The position numbers and the translations under genes were made by a program. From Rhodobacteraceae bacterium KLH11 (GTDB taxonomy: Bacteria; Pseudomonadota; Alphaproteobacteria; Rhodobacterales; Rhodobacteraceae), in contig DS999533.1 in NCBI GenBank assembly GCA_000158135.1, positions 8,551 to 72,550 of the forward strand: a DNA stretch of 64,000 nucleotides, read 5' to 3'. The notes below the pieces were generated by a model, which was not told where the DNA came from, did no database searches, and saw only the letters and a program-made list of their open reading frames with translations. Of this stretch, positions 14,861 through 24,729 are shown piece after piece; the first letter of the stretch is position 1, and the number at the start of each line of letters is the position of its first letter.

Positions 14861-15820
14861 TTAGGCGGCAGCGGCTTGGTGCTGCAACCGGCGGTTTCTG
14901 ATTGTCTCCTTCTTGATCTCCTCTCTCATTTTCAGAATTTTCGCGCCTCGGCTGTAATAGACGTCGGCGGGGGTCAGGTTGGCCAGGCTCTCGTGGTAGC
15001 GCTGGTTGTTGTAGTGATCGACGAAGGCACCGATCTGTCGTTCAAGATCTCCAGGTAAGAAGTAATTTTCCAAGAGAACACGGTTCTTCATGGTTTGGTG
15101 CCAACGCTCGATCTTGCCTTGGGTCTGAGGATGATGCGGTGCACCGCGAACGTGATCCATTCCCTTACCGTCGAGATAATCCGCCAGATCGGCCGCGACG
15201 TAAGACGAGCCGTTATCGCTGAGTAGCCTCGGCTTGTGCGCGACCGTGGCCTGATCGCAGCCCGAGGCCTCCAACGCCAAGTCCAGTGTGTCGGTGACAT
15301 CCGCAGCCTTCATCGTCGTGCAAAGCTTCCAGACAATGATGTAGCGGCTGTAATCATCGAGGATTGTGCTGAGGTAGAACCAACCCCAACCGATGACTTT
15401 GAGATAGGTAAAGTCGGTCTGCCAGAGTTCGTTGGGGCGGGCTGTCTTGTCCCGAAACTCATCGGCCGCACAAATCACCACATGGGCCGGAGCCGTGACT
15501 AGGTCCTCAGCCTTGAGGATACGATAGACCGAGGATTCCGAGATAAAATATCGTTTCTCATCAGTGTATTTGACCACCAGTTCACGTGGCGTTAGGTCCT
15601 CGTGGTCCAGCGCAAAGTCAACAAAGGCCTTGCGAATGGTGTCTGGAATCCGGTTCCACACCGACCTTGGCCGGGGAGAGCGGTCAGTGAGGGCATCAAC
15701 GCCGCCTTCGACCCAACGGGCATACCAATCATAATAGGTACTGCTGGGAATGCCGAGCATGGCAAGTGTCTGCTTCACCGGCAGATACGACGCTTCCACC
15801 GTGCGAATGATCTCAATCTG
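14861..15820 (-). pseudogene. IS3-family OrfB transposase, 5' end and OrfA missing
   Basis: 312 residues with a complete DDE core: LWQTDFTYLKVIGWGWF, LSDNGSSYVAADLADYL, HHPQTQGKIERWHQTMKNRV. It is a diverged relative of the OrfB at 15893-16873. Homology continues upstream of the first ATG to about 15820 (QIEIIRTVEASYLP), but the start and the whole OrfA are lacking, and the region ends at a 17-bp direct repeat. Without OrfA and the frameshift-made fusion it should not transpose. Confidence 0.8.
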
Positions 15821-15835
15821 TCCGTCGTCAGAGTT
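15819..15835 (+). repeat. 17-bp direct repeat, right copy
   Basis: An exact second copy of the sequence at 14787-14803. It sits where homology to the IS3 OrfB N-terminus stops. Confidence 0.6.
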
Positions 15836-15892
15836 TTTGGAACCAGGAGCGGCGTAAACTAAGAGAGTGTTTGGCTCATCTGGTCGGTTTGA

Positions 15893-16873
15893 TTATGCTG
15901 CGCGTTGGCTGTGATGCCAGCGTCGCGCTTTGAACGTCTTCTGTTTGATCCTTTCTCGTTGTTCCAGAATGGCTTGGTCACGCCCAAAGTAGACGTCGGC
16001 GGGTGTGACGTTGTTCAGGCTCTCGTGGTAGCGCTGGTGATTGTAGTGATCGACGAAGGCTTCGATTTGGGCTTCGAGATCGCCTGGTAGGAAGTAGTTT
16101 TCCAGCAAGATCCGGTTCTTCAAGGTTTGATGCCATCGTTCGATTTTACCTTGTGTCTGAGGGTGATATGGCGCACCGCGTGAGTGCTTCATGCCTTTGT
16201 CTCGCAGCCATTCAGCGAGGTCACCAGAGACATAGCTGGACCCATTATCGCTCAGCAGGCGCGGTTTGTGGACGACATGGACCTGATCACAGCCAGATGC
16301 CTGCAAGGCCAAATTGAGGGTGTCTGTCACATCCTCAGCCCGCATGTTCGTGCAGAGCTTCCACGAGATGATGGAGCGGCTGTAATCGTCCAGGATCGTG
16401 CTGAGATAAAACCAGCCCCACCCCAGAACCTTGAGATAGGTAAAGTCGGTCTGCCAAAGCTGGTTGATGGCCGTTGTCTTATGCTCGAACTCATTTGCGG
16501 CTTTCAGCACGATGAACGCAGGGCTGGTGATCAGGTCATGTGCCTTGAGCGTGCGATACACTGTGGATTCCGATACAAAGTACCGTTCTTGGTCTGTGAA
16601 CGTCACCGCCAACTCGCGGGGTGACAGCTCTGTTTCCTTCAAGGCGAAGCTGACGACCTTGCGCTTCACCTCGTCAGGAACGCGGTTCCAGACATGCTTT
16701 GGCTTGGGAGACCGATCCTCAAGGCCAGCCTCTCCGCGCTGCAGGTATCGGTCGTACCATCGGTAGAATGTGGTGCGAGGGATACCCAGTTTGGCCAATG
16801 TACGACGTGCTGACAGATGGCTTTCTTCAACCAACCGAATGATCTCCAACTTCTCAGATGCAGAGTATCTCAT
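15893..16873 (-). CDS. IS3-family transposase OrfB
   Basis: 326 residues, the integrase-like DDE half. It has a helix-turn-helix region (SARRTLAKLGIPRTTFYRWYD), then INQLWQTDFTYLKVLGWGWF (first D), LSDNGSSYVSGDLAEWL (second D) and HPQTQGKIERWHQT (E). It overlaps OrfA by 4 bases, so the active OrfAB fusion would be made by programmed frameshifting or translational coupling. Confidence 0.93.
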   Translation of the reverse strand: MRYSASEKLEIIRLVEESHLSARRTLAKLGIPRTTFYRWYDRYLQRGEAGLEDRSPKPKHVWNRVPDEVKRKVVSFALKETELSPRELAVTFTDQERYFVSESTVYRTLKAHDLITSPAFIVLKAANEFEHKTTAINQLWQTDFTYLKVLGWGWFYLSTILDDYSRSIISWKLCTNMRAEDVTDTLNLALQASGCDQVHVVHKPRLLSDNGSSYVSGDLAEWLRDKGMKHSRGAPYHPQTQGKIERWHQTLKNRILLENYFLPGDLEAQIEAFVDHYNHQRYHESLNNVTPADVYFGRDQAILEQRERIKQKTFKARRWHHSQRAA

Positions 16874-17235
16874 TCGTGGTCGTCCCCATTGCCGGTCATG
16901 CTTTTTTTGAGCAAGCGCAGTTCGAGAGTTTGTTCCGCAACAACCTCTTTCAGATCGCGAGCTTCGCGCCGCAGGTCCTTGACCTCGTCGGTTGTCGCTG
17001 CACGTGCTGTGTCACCGGCAAGCCGCTTCTTCCCGGCTTCCATGAAGTCCTTCGACCATTTGTAGTAAACACCTTGGGAAATCCCCTCACGGCGGCACAG
17101 CTCTGCAATGCTGTCTTCTCCGCGAAGGCCATCCAGAACGATCCGGATCTTCTCTTCGGCTGAGTACTGTTTGCGTGTCGCCCGCTTGATGTCTTTGACG
17201 ATCTTCTCGCCGGGGCTCTTACTTGTCTTTCTCAT
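16870..17235 (-). CDS. IS3-family transposase OrfA
   Basis: About 121 residues from the ATG at 17235; the longer frame begins outside the element. It carries the HTH_Tnp_1 domain (QYSAEEKIRIVLDGLRGEDS, IAELCRREGISQGVYYKWSK) and a leucine-zipper end (EVVAEQTLELRLLKKSM). It binds the inverted repeats and directs the OrfB catalytic domain. Confidence 0.9.
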   Translation of the reverse strand: MRKTSKSPGEKIVKDIKRATRKQYSAEEKIRIVLDGLRGEDSIAELCRREGISQGVYYKWSKDFMEAGKKRLAGDTARAATTDEVKDLRREARDLKEVVAEQTLELRLLKKSMTGNGDDHE

Positions 17236-17284
17236 CGTCCACTCCTCAGTGGTTACGATGAGCCAAGAACACTCTCTTATCAAA

Positions 17285-17523
17285 TACCGCTATTTGGACC
17301 CAAAGGCGCTGACGTCAGACACGCAAATGAACTGGGCGTGCGTGCCGTCGATGAACTGCACGAATTTGCCTCTGCCAAGATAACCCAGATGTCAAAGGAC
17401 CTAGTTGAAGAACGGGGTGGGTATTTCGTTTAAGGGCATTGACCAGAACAAAGCCCTTAACCGGGCAATCTGGTCGCTCACCGAAAAGATGGCCGAGCTG
17501 AAGGGCGAAAGCCTCGCAGCCTG
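17285..17523 (+). pseudogene. Unidentified gene tails left of brnTA
   Basis: Two short open stretches with protein-like content, ADVRHANELGVRAVDELHEF ending at about 17432, and IDQNKALNRAIWSLTEKMAE ending at the TGA near 17523, in different frames. The first was cut by the IS3 insertion. I do not recognise either. Confidence 0.25.
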
Positions 17524-17579
17524 AAGAACAGCGCGCGGCTCGATCTGGGCCGCGCAATCCTCAGGAAACTGTCAATTAG

Positions 17580-17632
17580 GTTACTTATTGTAGTAACAAA
17601 TATTATGCCTTGATCTTATTTAGTGTAGTAAC
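17580..17632 (+). promoter_or_regulatory. Likely BrnA operator
   Basis: GTTACT-TATTGT-AGTAAC at 17580-17597 is an inverted repeat, and a further half site TGTAGTAAC lies at 17624-17632, just before the brnT start. BrnA antitoxins repress their own operon through such sites. The region is AT-rich and must hold the promoter. Confidence 0.55.
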
Positions 17633-17637
17633 GATAT

Positions 17638-17913
17638 ATGAAGATCGAATATGACCCAGCGAAACGCCAGACGAACCTTGAAACTCGCGGTTTGGATATG
17701 GCGCAAGCCGGGGAGGTATTTGAGGACGCACATATAACGGTTGAAGATGACCGCCGCGACTATGGCGAAACACGCAATATCACCATCGGGTTCTTAGGTG
17801 GTCGAATGGTTGTTGTGGCTTGGACGCCGCGCGGCACGTCGCATCGAATTATCAGCATGAGGAAAGCCAATGAACGAGAGCAAAAAGCATACGGCCCCGT
17901 ACTTGGGCGATGA
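17638..17913 (+). CDS. brnT: BrnT-family ribonuclease toxin
   Basis: 91 residues with BrnT landmarks: KIEYDPAKRQTNLETRGLDM, EDDRRDYGETRNITIGFLGGR, VVVAWTPRGTSHRIISMRKA. BrnT is a RelE-fold RNase that stops translation under stress. The toxin gene precedes the antitoxin, the order typical of brnTA. It overlaps brnA by 44 bases. Confidence 0.93.
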   Translation: MKIEYDPAKRQTNLETRGLDMAQAGEVFEDAHITVEDDRRDYGETRNITIGFLGGRMVVVAWTPRGTSHRIISMRKANEREQKAYGPVLGR

Positions 17914-18124
17914 AGCTGACGACGACCTACCGGACCTGTCGCAGGCCTATTGGACTGAAAAGTTAGCCAAGGCTCCGGTTAATCGCGGCAGGCCCAAAGC
18001 CGAAGTTACCAAGGTTTCTACAACCATCCGTTTGGACCCCGAAGTATTGGAAGCGTTTAAAGCCGATGGCAAAGGCTGGCAAAGCCGAATGAATGAAGCG
18101 CTGCGAAAGGCGGCGGGTCTGTGA
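17870..18124 (+). CDS. brnA: BrnA-family antitoxin
   Basis: 84 residues. The C-terminal ribbon-helix-helix (VSTTIRLDPEVLEAFKADGK then GWQSRMNEALRKAAG) is the BrnA DNA-binding domain, and the acidic N-terminus (DEADDDLPDLSQAYW) is where BrnT binds. It forms the BrnT-BrnA complex and represses the operon. The stretch 18125-19015 after it holds no gene I can support. Confidence 0.93.
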   Translation: MNESKKHTAPYLGDEADDDLPDLSQAYWTEKLAKAPVNRGRPKAEVTKVSTTIRLDPEVLEAFKADGKGWQSRMNEALRKAAGL

Positions 18125-19015
18125 TGATCCGGCTTTATCATCGAGTTCTTCCAGGCGGGTTATAGTGGGATCGGCCTAACTTCTCAAATGATCCGATAGT
18201 GTGTGTTGAGAGCACGGGATGGGGCCGCGGTACTGACCCCACGGCTATCTGCGCGTCCTGTTCTTTCTGTCACCTGACACCCGGGTGAGGTCCGGATATG
18301 CGGTGGCACAGGTGCTGAAGCTCAAACGCTTGGTTCAGCCATGATTTCTTCAAGAACACGATAGGAAGCTGTATAGAGCGAGTAGAAAAACACAGCATAC
18401 AAACTACCGTGTGTGCTTCCGGCTATAACGGGGTGCTCCATTTATGTTGAAATAGGAGCACCCCAAACAGCGCCTCTCGATTCTGCCTCAGTTGACGGTG
18501 ATGAGGTAATGGAGGTCTTTCCGTCCAGCACTGCTGACATACATTTAGCAGCAAGATAGTGGGCAGAATAATACTATATATATATACTTGGATAGGAGTA
18601 AGGTATACTGAAGCCCCATCAAAAATCTCATGTATGGGCGACAATCTTATGACGGACTTACTGCACTAAAACTGGACCGTTTAGAGCTGGAATTTTGTAC
18701 CTCAAAAGCCTCCAATGCTGCTAAGGCAGCGACTGGTTCTTTGCCTTCTTAGAACGCTACCCGTCACCGCATTTCACCTCCGCCATGAACCAAGACGCTT
18801 TCATTGCCGACGCCTGATAGGTTGTCTGCTAAAAAATCTCAAAAGAACGCTTTCTTGCAGAAATTTATAAGACCGCGAAGTATTCGGTAGGTTTGCCAAT
18901 CGCATCGGATTCTCACGTACCAGAACGTTTCGTTTGGTCTTGAGCGAAGGGCTGAACTTCGTCCCTGTTCCCGGACATTGGGGTAATTTCCCCCTGTCCA
19001 CGAAAGGAGCATGGA

Positions 19016-20206
19016 ATGGGACAATCGAGACGGACGTTTACGGATGAATTCAAAGCCGCAGCTGTTGGCCGGCTATATGAGCCTGGTGCCACACAAACCG
19101 GCGTGGCCAAGGAACTGGGTGTGACGAGCTCGCTTGAAGACGTGGCGCCTGGAGATTGAAGCGGCAGGATCGATGGCAGCTCTGCGCAGGCAGCAGGCCA
19201 ATGCAGCGGAACTGGATCGTCTGCGGAAGGAAAACAAACGCTTGAAGCTGGAAAATGAGATCCTCGAGAAAGCTTCTGCTTTTTTCGCCTCAGGGGCAGC
19301 GAAGACATGAACACGAGACATGCATTTGTCGCTGCCCACAAGACAGTTTACCCGATCGCTCAGCTCTGCCGCATTATTGGCATTGCGCGCAGCTGGTTTT
19401 ATGGCTGTGTCCAGTCGCAACCCGCTCGAGATCAGCGGCACAAGCTGCGTACTGACCGGGGCTCTGAGTTGCTGCCTAAGATTAAAGAGGCGTTTTCTCA
19501 AAGCAAAAAACGGTATGGGTCAAAGCGGGTCCACTAGGATCTGAAAGCCGATGGCGAGGACGTTTCGGAGCGGCGCGTGGCCAGAATAATGCGGGAAAAC
19601 AATGTCTCGCCGCGCCTGTGCAAGCGCCGCAAGCCGCGCGCCACAGACAGCAATCACAGCCTCAAACCCTCACCAAATCTGTTGGAGCAACAGTTCGATT
19701 GCACCGTTCCGAACCGTGTTTGGCTCGCTGACATCACTTATGTCGACACCGCTGAAGGCTGGCTCTACGTGGCTGCCATCAAGGACATGGCCACGCGTGA
19801 AATTGTGGGCTGGGCCATGGACGATCATCTGCGAGCCGAACTGTGCTGTGATGCCCTGAACATGGCCTTTGGGCGCCGCGGCCCGGTACCAGGGCTCATC
19901 CACCATAGCGACCGCGGCGTGCAATATGCAGGCAGCGAATACCGCAAATTGCTGAGGGCGGCACGCATCACGCAATCCATGAGCCGCACCGGAGAATGCC
20001 TGGATAACGCACCGATGGAGAGCTTCTTTGCTTCACTGAAAAAGGAACTGGTTCATCGGGAGCGCTTCAAAACGCGTGCCCAGGCAAAGGCTGCGATCTT
20101 CGAATACATAGAGGTCTTCTACAATCGCCAACGGCGTCATTCCGCCATCGGCTACCAAACACCCGCGCAAGCATACGAAACCATGATTTGGAGAATTGCC
20201 GCATAG
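19016..20206 (+). pseudogene. IS3-family element, OrfA frameshifted and OrfB with amber
   Basis: OrfA starts at ATG 19016 behind AAAGGAGC (RRTFTDEFKAAAVGRLYEPG) but changes frame near 19133, after which the coiled-coil end continues (AAELDRLRKENKRLKLENEI). OrfB starts at 19307 (HAFVAAHKTVYPIAQLCRII) and is interrupted by TAG at 19535-19537, right after RYGSKRVH. The catalytic core then resumes in the same frame: RVWLADITYVDTAEGWLYVA, IHHSDRGVQYAG, NAPMESFFASLKKELVH. It cannot be active as written. Confidence 0.88.
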
Positions 20207-20208
20207 GG

Positions 20209-20400
20209 TCAATAATCAAACTGTCCGGAAACAGGGGCGAACTCCAGGCGTAGCCTTCTTGCACAACGTATTGAGATTGAGGATCGCGCCGTTGAGCTGC
20301 TCAAAAACAACAGCGAATACAAACTCCTGACTTTAATCCCAGAGATCGGGCCCATCAATGCCCTGATCATTCTAGCAGAGACCGCCAAAACGCATGCGGG
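20209..20400 (+). pseudogene. IS110-family transposase C-terminal scrap
   Basis: A stretch reading RIEIEDRAVELLKNNSEYKL then LTLIPEIGPINALIILAETA, the helix-hairpin-helix part of IS110 transposases. It ends where an inverted IS110 N-terminal piece begins. Confidence 0.6.
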
Positions 20401-20566
20401 ATAGCTCGCAGCCTTACAGATGGCCTCCGTATTAGAGGCATCGCTCTTCTGCCGCTTCACAAAGGGTTTTACATACGCAGGTAGGATAAGCCTGACATCG
20501 TGACCAGGGCGACCAATCTCCCGATCCCCGTAATACGCGCCAGAGCAAGCCTCCATCGCAACCACT
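20395..20566 (-). pseudogene. IS110-family transposase N-terminal scrap
   Basis: On the minus strand it reads VAMEACSGAYYGDREIGRPG, HDVRLILPAYVKPFVKRQKS and DASNTEAICKAASYP, the RuvC-like DEDD domain region. It is head-to-head with the preceding piece, so two copies have been rearranged. Confidence 0.65.
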
Positions 20567-20635
20567 CAAAGAGTTAGCCGGCCGAAGAACTCGAGAACCT
20601 GATTCCGGCGTAGCCTCCTACGCAAAATCGCGAAG

Positions 20636-20730
20636 TCTTCTACACTCTGCGTGAAGCACAGATCCTGATCGAGCAATGGAGGAAAAACTACAGCACTAAG
20701 GGGCCACACAGTGCATTGGGCTATTGAACT
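20636..20730 (+). pseudogene. IS3-family OrfB C-terminal scrap
   Basis: It reads YTLREAQILIEQWRKNYSTK then GPHSALGY, the end of IS3 (IS407-like) transposases, followed by a stop where the family usually continues. Confidence 0.55.
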
Positions 20731-20859
20731 CCTACGCCGGAAACAATCATACCGATGGAACCAATGTCAATGATGCGCTAACAATCAAATTGGATCAGTC
20801 AGATGAGGCTGCTCACGGTGATTATAATTGGATCCGAAGGTATTGCACCAAACGCGTCC

Positions 20860-21085
20860 ATTTCCATTGCGGCTTGCTTCGCCAGAGCGAGCACAGCTTT
20901 TCATCGCGGATAATATCGCTCTCCTGCCGGGGTTAGCGACAGATGTTGTGTCGTGTGCATTGCCAATTTGATACCTAATTGTGCTTCAAACTTTTTCAGA
21001 CTCTGTCTGATCGCGGACCTTGCCAGATCCTATTCATCCGCTGTCCGGGTGAACGAACCCGTTTCGACAATAGTGACAAAGCTTA
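20860..21085 (-). pseudogene. LysR-type regulator, N-terminal remnant
   Basis: The minus-strand reading gives SFTRTADE, a stop, DLARSAIRQSLKKFEAQLGI and HLSLTPAGERYYPR, the LysR helix-turn-helix and dimer helix. Stop codons inside it and the absence of an effector domain show it is dead. Confidence 0.6.
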
Positions 21086-21224
21086 AAGACAGCGTTGAGA
21101 GCGTGACTATTTGTTCTCCAATATTGAACAGTGTTTTCATTTATGGTTGTTTTTTTCAAGTAATATTAATACTACTAATACGTGCAGTATACCAAATGTA
21201 AATTGATTTTGGTTGAAGTTAAAG

Positions 21225-21689
21225 ATGAAAAAAGAAGCGCTCTCCACGCTTGACGCAATATTGGCCACAAGCGTGTCAACCCAATCCCTGTCTGAAGATG
21301 TGGCCGCAAGTGCTGCGCGTGAAATGGCGCTTAGTATCGCTGTCGCCAAAGGTAGTCTAGCAGTTCGCAATGCCTTCAACACAGGCGACGCGGTCGGCGT
21401 GGCTGAAATGTGTGAAGAAGATGCGATTATGGTAATTGAGCCTTTCGGCACCTTTGAAGGTCGGGCTGCGATCCAAGCTCTTTGGGCTGACATAATATCA
21501 AAAGGATTCAATGATGTAGTCTATATCAACACAACAACCCATGTCATTGACCAAACACTGACAGCCGCCAGCGTTTCTGCAGATTGGAAAATGAACAATG
21601 CTAAAGGCATCATTATAGACGAGTTGTGGATAATGCAGCCTGATGGGACAGCTCTGATACGCGAAGCCCATTTCGAAGTCACACAATAA
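21225..21689 (+). CDS. DUF4440 / NTF2-like protein
   Basis: 154 residues from the ATG at 21225; the TTG at 21213 is less likely. After about 40 residues of helix the NTF2-like fold appears: VRNAFNTGDAVGVAEMCEED, AIMVIEPFGTFEGRAAIQAL, then a run of beta strands ending WIMQPDGTALIREAHFEV. The DUF4440/SnoaL-like group includes enzymes and ligand-binding proteins; the substrate here is unknown. It stands alone among IS debris. Confidence 0.7.
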   Translation: MKKEALSTLDAILATSVSTQSLSEDVAASAAREMALSIAVAKGSLAVRNAFNTGDAVGVAEMCEEDAIMVIEPFGTFEGRAAIQALWADIISKGFNDVVYINTTTHVIDQTLTAASVSADWKMNNAKGIIIDELWIMQPDGTALIREAHFEVTQ

Positions 21690-21973
21690 CGCAGTGAGGC
21701 CTGAAAAAGACAGGTCCATTGCACATTTGAAACACTCACGCTCACATCTTACACGATGCAGGAATCTAACCTGTATTGGCGATTTTCATTTCCAATGATC
21801 AGTATTGATTGGATTGCGCGCAAATTTTACAGCGAGATTTGCTGTGCAGTGAACCCGACTAAGTCATGTTGATAAATGCCGGATCCAGATGTGGATCAAA
21901 GCAGTCTCGATGAAGCCAAGGAAAATCTCCGCCGCCCTGCCTGTAAAACTTCAGACTTGCTCTGACGGGCACC

Positions 21974-22275
21974 TCAATCTGTGACGCTGAGAATGAATTG
22001 GACACCGTCCGATAGATAGTGCGCTTTGATCGTCTTCTCGACAGTTATGTGTAAGGTTTCGCGGAATGTTTGCATAGGTGTTTTGCCATAGCAGTATCTT
22101 CCCGAATGCGGTCGCCGCTCGTTGTATTTCACCAACCATTTTCCTGATCGGTCTGCGGTTCCTCCACTGAGCGGTAAAGCTACTTTCGGAAGGCGATGTC
22201 GTAGAATTCGTCCTTGATGGTCTGGTGGAAGCATTCGCAGATGCCATTCGTTTGTGGTGAATTGGCTTTGGAATG
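21974..22275 (-). pseudogene. IS481-family transposase C-terminal remnant
   Basis: Minus-strand pieces in two frames: NSPQTNGICECFHQTIKDEF-like sequence, then KWLVKYNERRPHSGRYCYGK and TPMQTFRETLHI. This is the end of an IS481-type DDE transposase with at least one frameshift. Confidence 0.65.
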
Positions 22276-22309
22276 ATCCAGGTCCTCAACCGCCAGGTAA
22301 AGCTGGTGT

Positions 22310-22960
22310 GCGCAGGCGTCGTGGCGATATGCGGTTAATGATGACGAGTTCTTGCCTGTCGAGATTCAGGGCGATGTTGTTCACGAAGGCATTTCTCCCG
22401 AAGCGCCACTTCGATCTCCACCCTTCCTTCCGTTCGCCAACCGCGTCGATATCACGATAAGTACCACGACCCTGGCACCATTGCTATGCCGTTATGGGAG
22501 GGTGGCAACCATTCCATCTGATCTGCCCGGCCGTAACGAACAGGCTGAGCGAGCGACCTTGGCTATCACGGGTAGCACGCAGCTTGGTATTCATTCGGCC
22601 CTTGGTACGCCCAATCAGACGTCCGCGCCCCCTTTTTTGAGGCCGTACTGATCGCGGTCCGGTGTGCCTTGAGATAGGTTGCGTCGATTAAGACGGTCTT
22701 CATTTCGCCGTGCTAGGCAGACAGGTCGGCCAATATCCGGGCGAAAACACCTTTTTGCTCCAACGCTTCCACTGACTGTAAAGCGTCTTGTGAGGCTCGA
22801 ATTCCTTGGCGGCCGTTCGCCAGCGCAAACCATTACGATTGATTATTGTCCCGCTCAAAACACGTCTGTCTTAAACCCGAGGCTTGCCATGCCTCTTCGG
22901 GAAGAAGGAAGTGAGCTTCGCAATCTGTTCGTTGGTCAGCCAATAGCGGTCGCTCATGTC
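22310..22960 (-). pseudogene. IS5-family transposase, heavily degraded
   Basis: It starts at about 22960 with SDRYWLTNEQIAKLTSFFPK, then TLYSQWKRWS and RPQKRGRGRLIGRTKGRMNT, scattered over several frames with internal stops. The layout matches IS5-type (IS427-like) transposases. Confidence 0.65.
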
Positions 22961-23055
22961 TCTACTCGTTTTTGGGAACTATGAGTCACGCAGCGAAGCG
23001 AAAATCAATACATCCTGCCTCTGAACAGATCGCTGATTTGGTCCAAAACATTTAT

Positions 23056-23124
23056 AACATAGCGTCATGCAGATCACATGCCATCTCCTTAGCGTTGTGA
23101 TTGAACCTTGCATGACGCTATGTT
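23056..23124. repeat. Long inverted repeat (16-bp perfect arms)
   Basis: AACATAGCGTCATGCA (23056-23071) and its exact complement at 23109-23124, with a second inner pair ATCACA/TGTGAT (23073-23078, 23096-23101). It could fold into a 69-nt cruciform or hairpin. It lies between an IS5 remnant and the LysR gene. There is no T-run after it, so it is not a standard terminator; it might be a miniature element or a binding site. Confidence 0.75.
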
Positions 23125-23287
23125 GAGGGGGTATATTATCTATCTTGCGTCAACGCTAAATCCAACGCCAATACATTAAAGCTATATATTAATAGACAAA
23201 TTTTATTTCCAACATTGCTATATTTCCAGCATTATTCCCGTAATCGAGAAATGTCAGTGATTGAGTTGGGTAGAGTTGGCGATCGTC

Positions 23288-24178
23288 ATGGAAATGAACC
23301 AAATTCGGTATTTTTTGGCGGTTTTTGAATATCGAAATTTTACACACGCGGCGCGAGCATTAAACGTTTCCCAACCTTCACTGACCACAGCAATTAAGAA
23401 ATTAGAGGATAGAATGGGAGGTGAATTGTTTCTGCGTGATCGCGCTGGATGTAGCCTGACGCCGCTTGGTACAATCATCTTCCCATACTTAAAGGAAGTG
23501 ATGCGCCAGACTAACAAAGCAATGGCAGATGCCCAGAGTTATGTTCGTCTAGAAGGTGTTCCTATCAGTGTTGGAGTTGGTGAAACGATCGGGCAATCCA
23601 GAATAGCGAACGCAATCGCGCGGCATCACGCACGCGTACCAAATGTCAATATTGAGGTTATTGTTGCAAGCCAAAATAAATTGTTTCAAGGGCTTCGGGA
23701 GGGGCGTTTCGACATCATCGTCATAAATAGCAGTGCCTCACCCGACCTTTATAAGATAGAACCGCTATACAGTGAAGACTACCGAGTTGTTGTTTCTTCA
23801 ACACACCCACTTAGTCAAAGAAAAACTGTGAAGCTGGATATGTTGGCCAATAACAAAATGCTGGCAAGGGTGAATTGCGAGATGCGTGATGTTTTGTACA
23901 GCGTTTGTGCAGACAAAGGTAATTCACTGAATTTCGATCTTCGCTCGAACAGCATTGACTGGCTTTTAGAACTTGTGAGAATGGGAGAAGGTTTCTTAAT
24001 TTTGCCCGATACAGCAATCCCTAAAACTGGCGAGTTTGTTTCGCTTGCCATTGAAGATATAAATATTCAACGGCAAGTTTTCGCGCTTCGTTATCTCCAT
24101 CAATCTACACGTCCTGAAGCCCGAGGGTTTATTCAAGAATTGACCAAACGTATACCATTAGATGAGTGCTGTATATGA
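23288..24178 (+). CDS. LysR-type transcriptional regulator
   Basis: 296 residues from the ATG at 23288 (MEMNQIRYFLAVFEYRNF); the longer frame from 23261 is unlikely. It has an N-terminal winged HTH (THAARALNVSQPSLTTAIKK) and a C-terminal periplasmic-binding-like effector domain (ISVGVGETIGQSRIANAIAR, DYRVVVSSTHPLSQRKTV). It resembles the regulator at 29766-30632 throughout, which points to duplication. No obvious divergent target gene is adjacent, and the ligand is unknown. Confidence 0.9.
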   Translation: MEMNQIRYFLAVFEYRNFTHAARALNVSQPSLTTAIKKLEDRMGGELFLRDRAGCSLTPLGTIIFPYLKEVMRQTNKAMADAQSYVRLEGVPISVGVGETIGQSRIANAIARHHARVPNVNIEVIVASQNKLFQGLREGRFDIIVINSSASPDLYKIEPLYSEDYRVVVSSTHPLSQRKTVKLDMLANNKMLARVNCEMRDVLYSVCADKGNSLNFDLRSNSIDWLLELVRMGEGFLILPDTAIPKTGEFVSLAIEDINIQRQVFALRYLHQSTRPEARGFIQELTKRIPLDECCI

Positions 24179-24270
24179 TTGTTTTTAGAATTTACACGCA
24201 GCGCCCATTCAAAGTTACTCGCTGATTTTAGCCACATTAGGCGTAATCAGAATCTATCGTTAAATAGAGT

Positions 24271-24729
24271 ATGGGAATTGGTGTTTCAACGAAATATCGT
24301 AGAGTGCTATACGAGGTGGATAATGTCATGAAGGATAAATCATTTAATTTAGATGATACGTTTGAATACCCAACTAATAAGTTGGGTAAGATACAGATTG
24401 ACCATTTTGCGAAGTGTCGGGAAGATACTTTGAGCGCCGAACGTGCTGCTCGGGAGTTTACTTTACCTCTTCTCGCGACGATACTGTTTAGTATTATCGT
24501 TGGGGTGTTTTCGGCATTTATCGCGTTGAAGGCTGGGTACGGGATTATTGTAGCTATGGCCTGCTACACTGCTAGTGGAATTGTGGTTTCACTATTGCTA
24601 CCTTTGGCATTTCATAAGCTGATCATTCTCAGAGCAGATTTAGGTTTTCGGAATTGTTTAAAAGGCGGTTTGAGCGGTGGGTTAATCAAATTTGTCCGGC
24701 ATGTTTTGAGTGAATTTGGAAAACTCTGA
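24271..24729 (+). CDS. Hypothetical protein with two membrane segments
   Basis: 152 residues; an internal ATG at 24328 (MKDKSFNLDDTF) is an alternative start. Two hydrophobic stretches, LPLLATILFSIIVGVFSAFI and IIVAMACYTASGIVVSLLLP, form a hairpin in the inner membrane, with about 60 cytoplasmic residues before it. No family recognised. It overlaps the following receiver-like pseudogene by 20 bases, so the two were probably co-transcribed. Confidence 0.6.
   Translation: MGIGVSTKYRRVLYEVDNVMKDKSFNLDDTFEYPTNKLGKIQIDHFAKCREDTLSAERAAREFTLPLLATILFSIIVGVFSAFIALKAGYGIIVAMACYTASGIVVSLLLPLAFHKLIILRADLGFRNCLKGGLSGGLIKFVRHVLSEFGKL

Larger units (their letters stand above)
15860..17279 (-). mobile_element. 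IS3-family insertion sequence, apparently complete
   Basis: About 1,420 bp bounded by inverted ends: TAAGAGAGTG then TTTGGCTCATC on the left, and the complement of TAAGAGAGTG then TTCTTGGCTCATC on the right. It contains both orfA and orfB on the minus strand. No clear target-site duplication is visible at the flanks. This is one of only two elements in the window that look intact. Confidence 0.85.

Noticed and set aside
18125..19015. Short ORFs between brnA and the IS3 pseudogene
   Set aside because: Composition and length are at chance level, with no conserved phrase in any frame.
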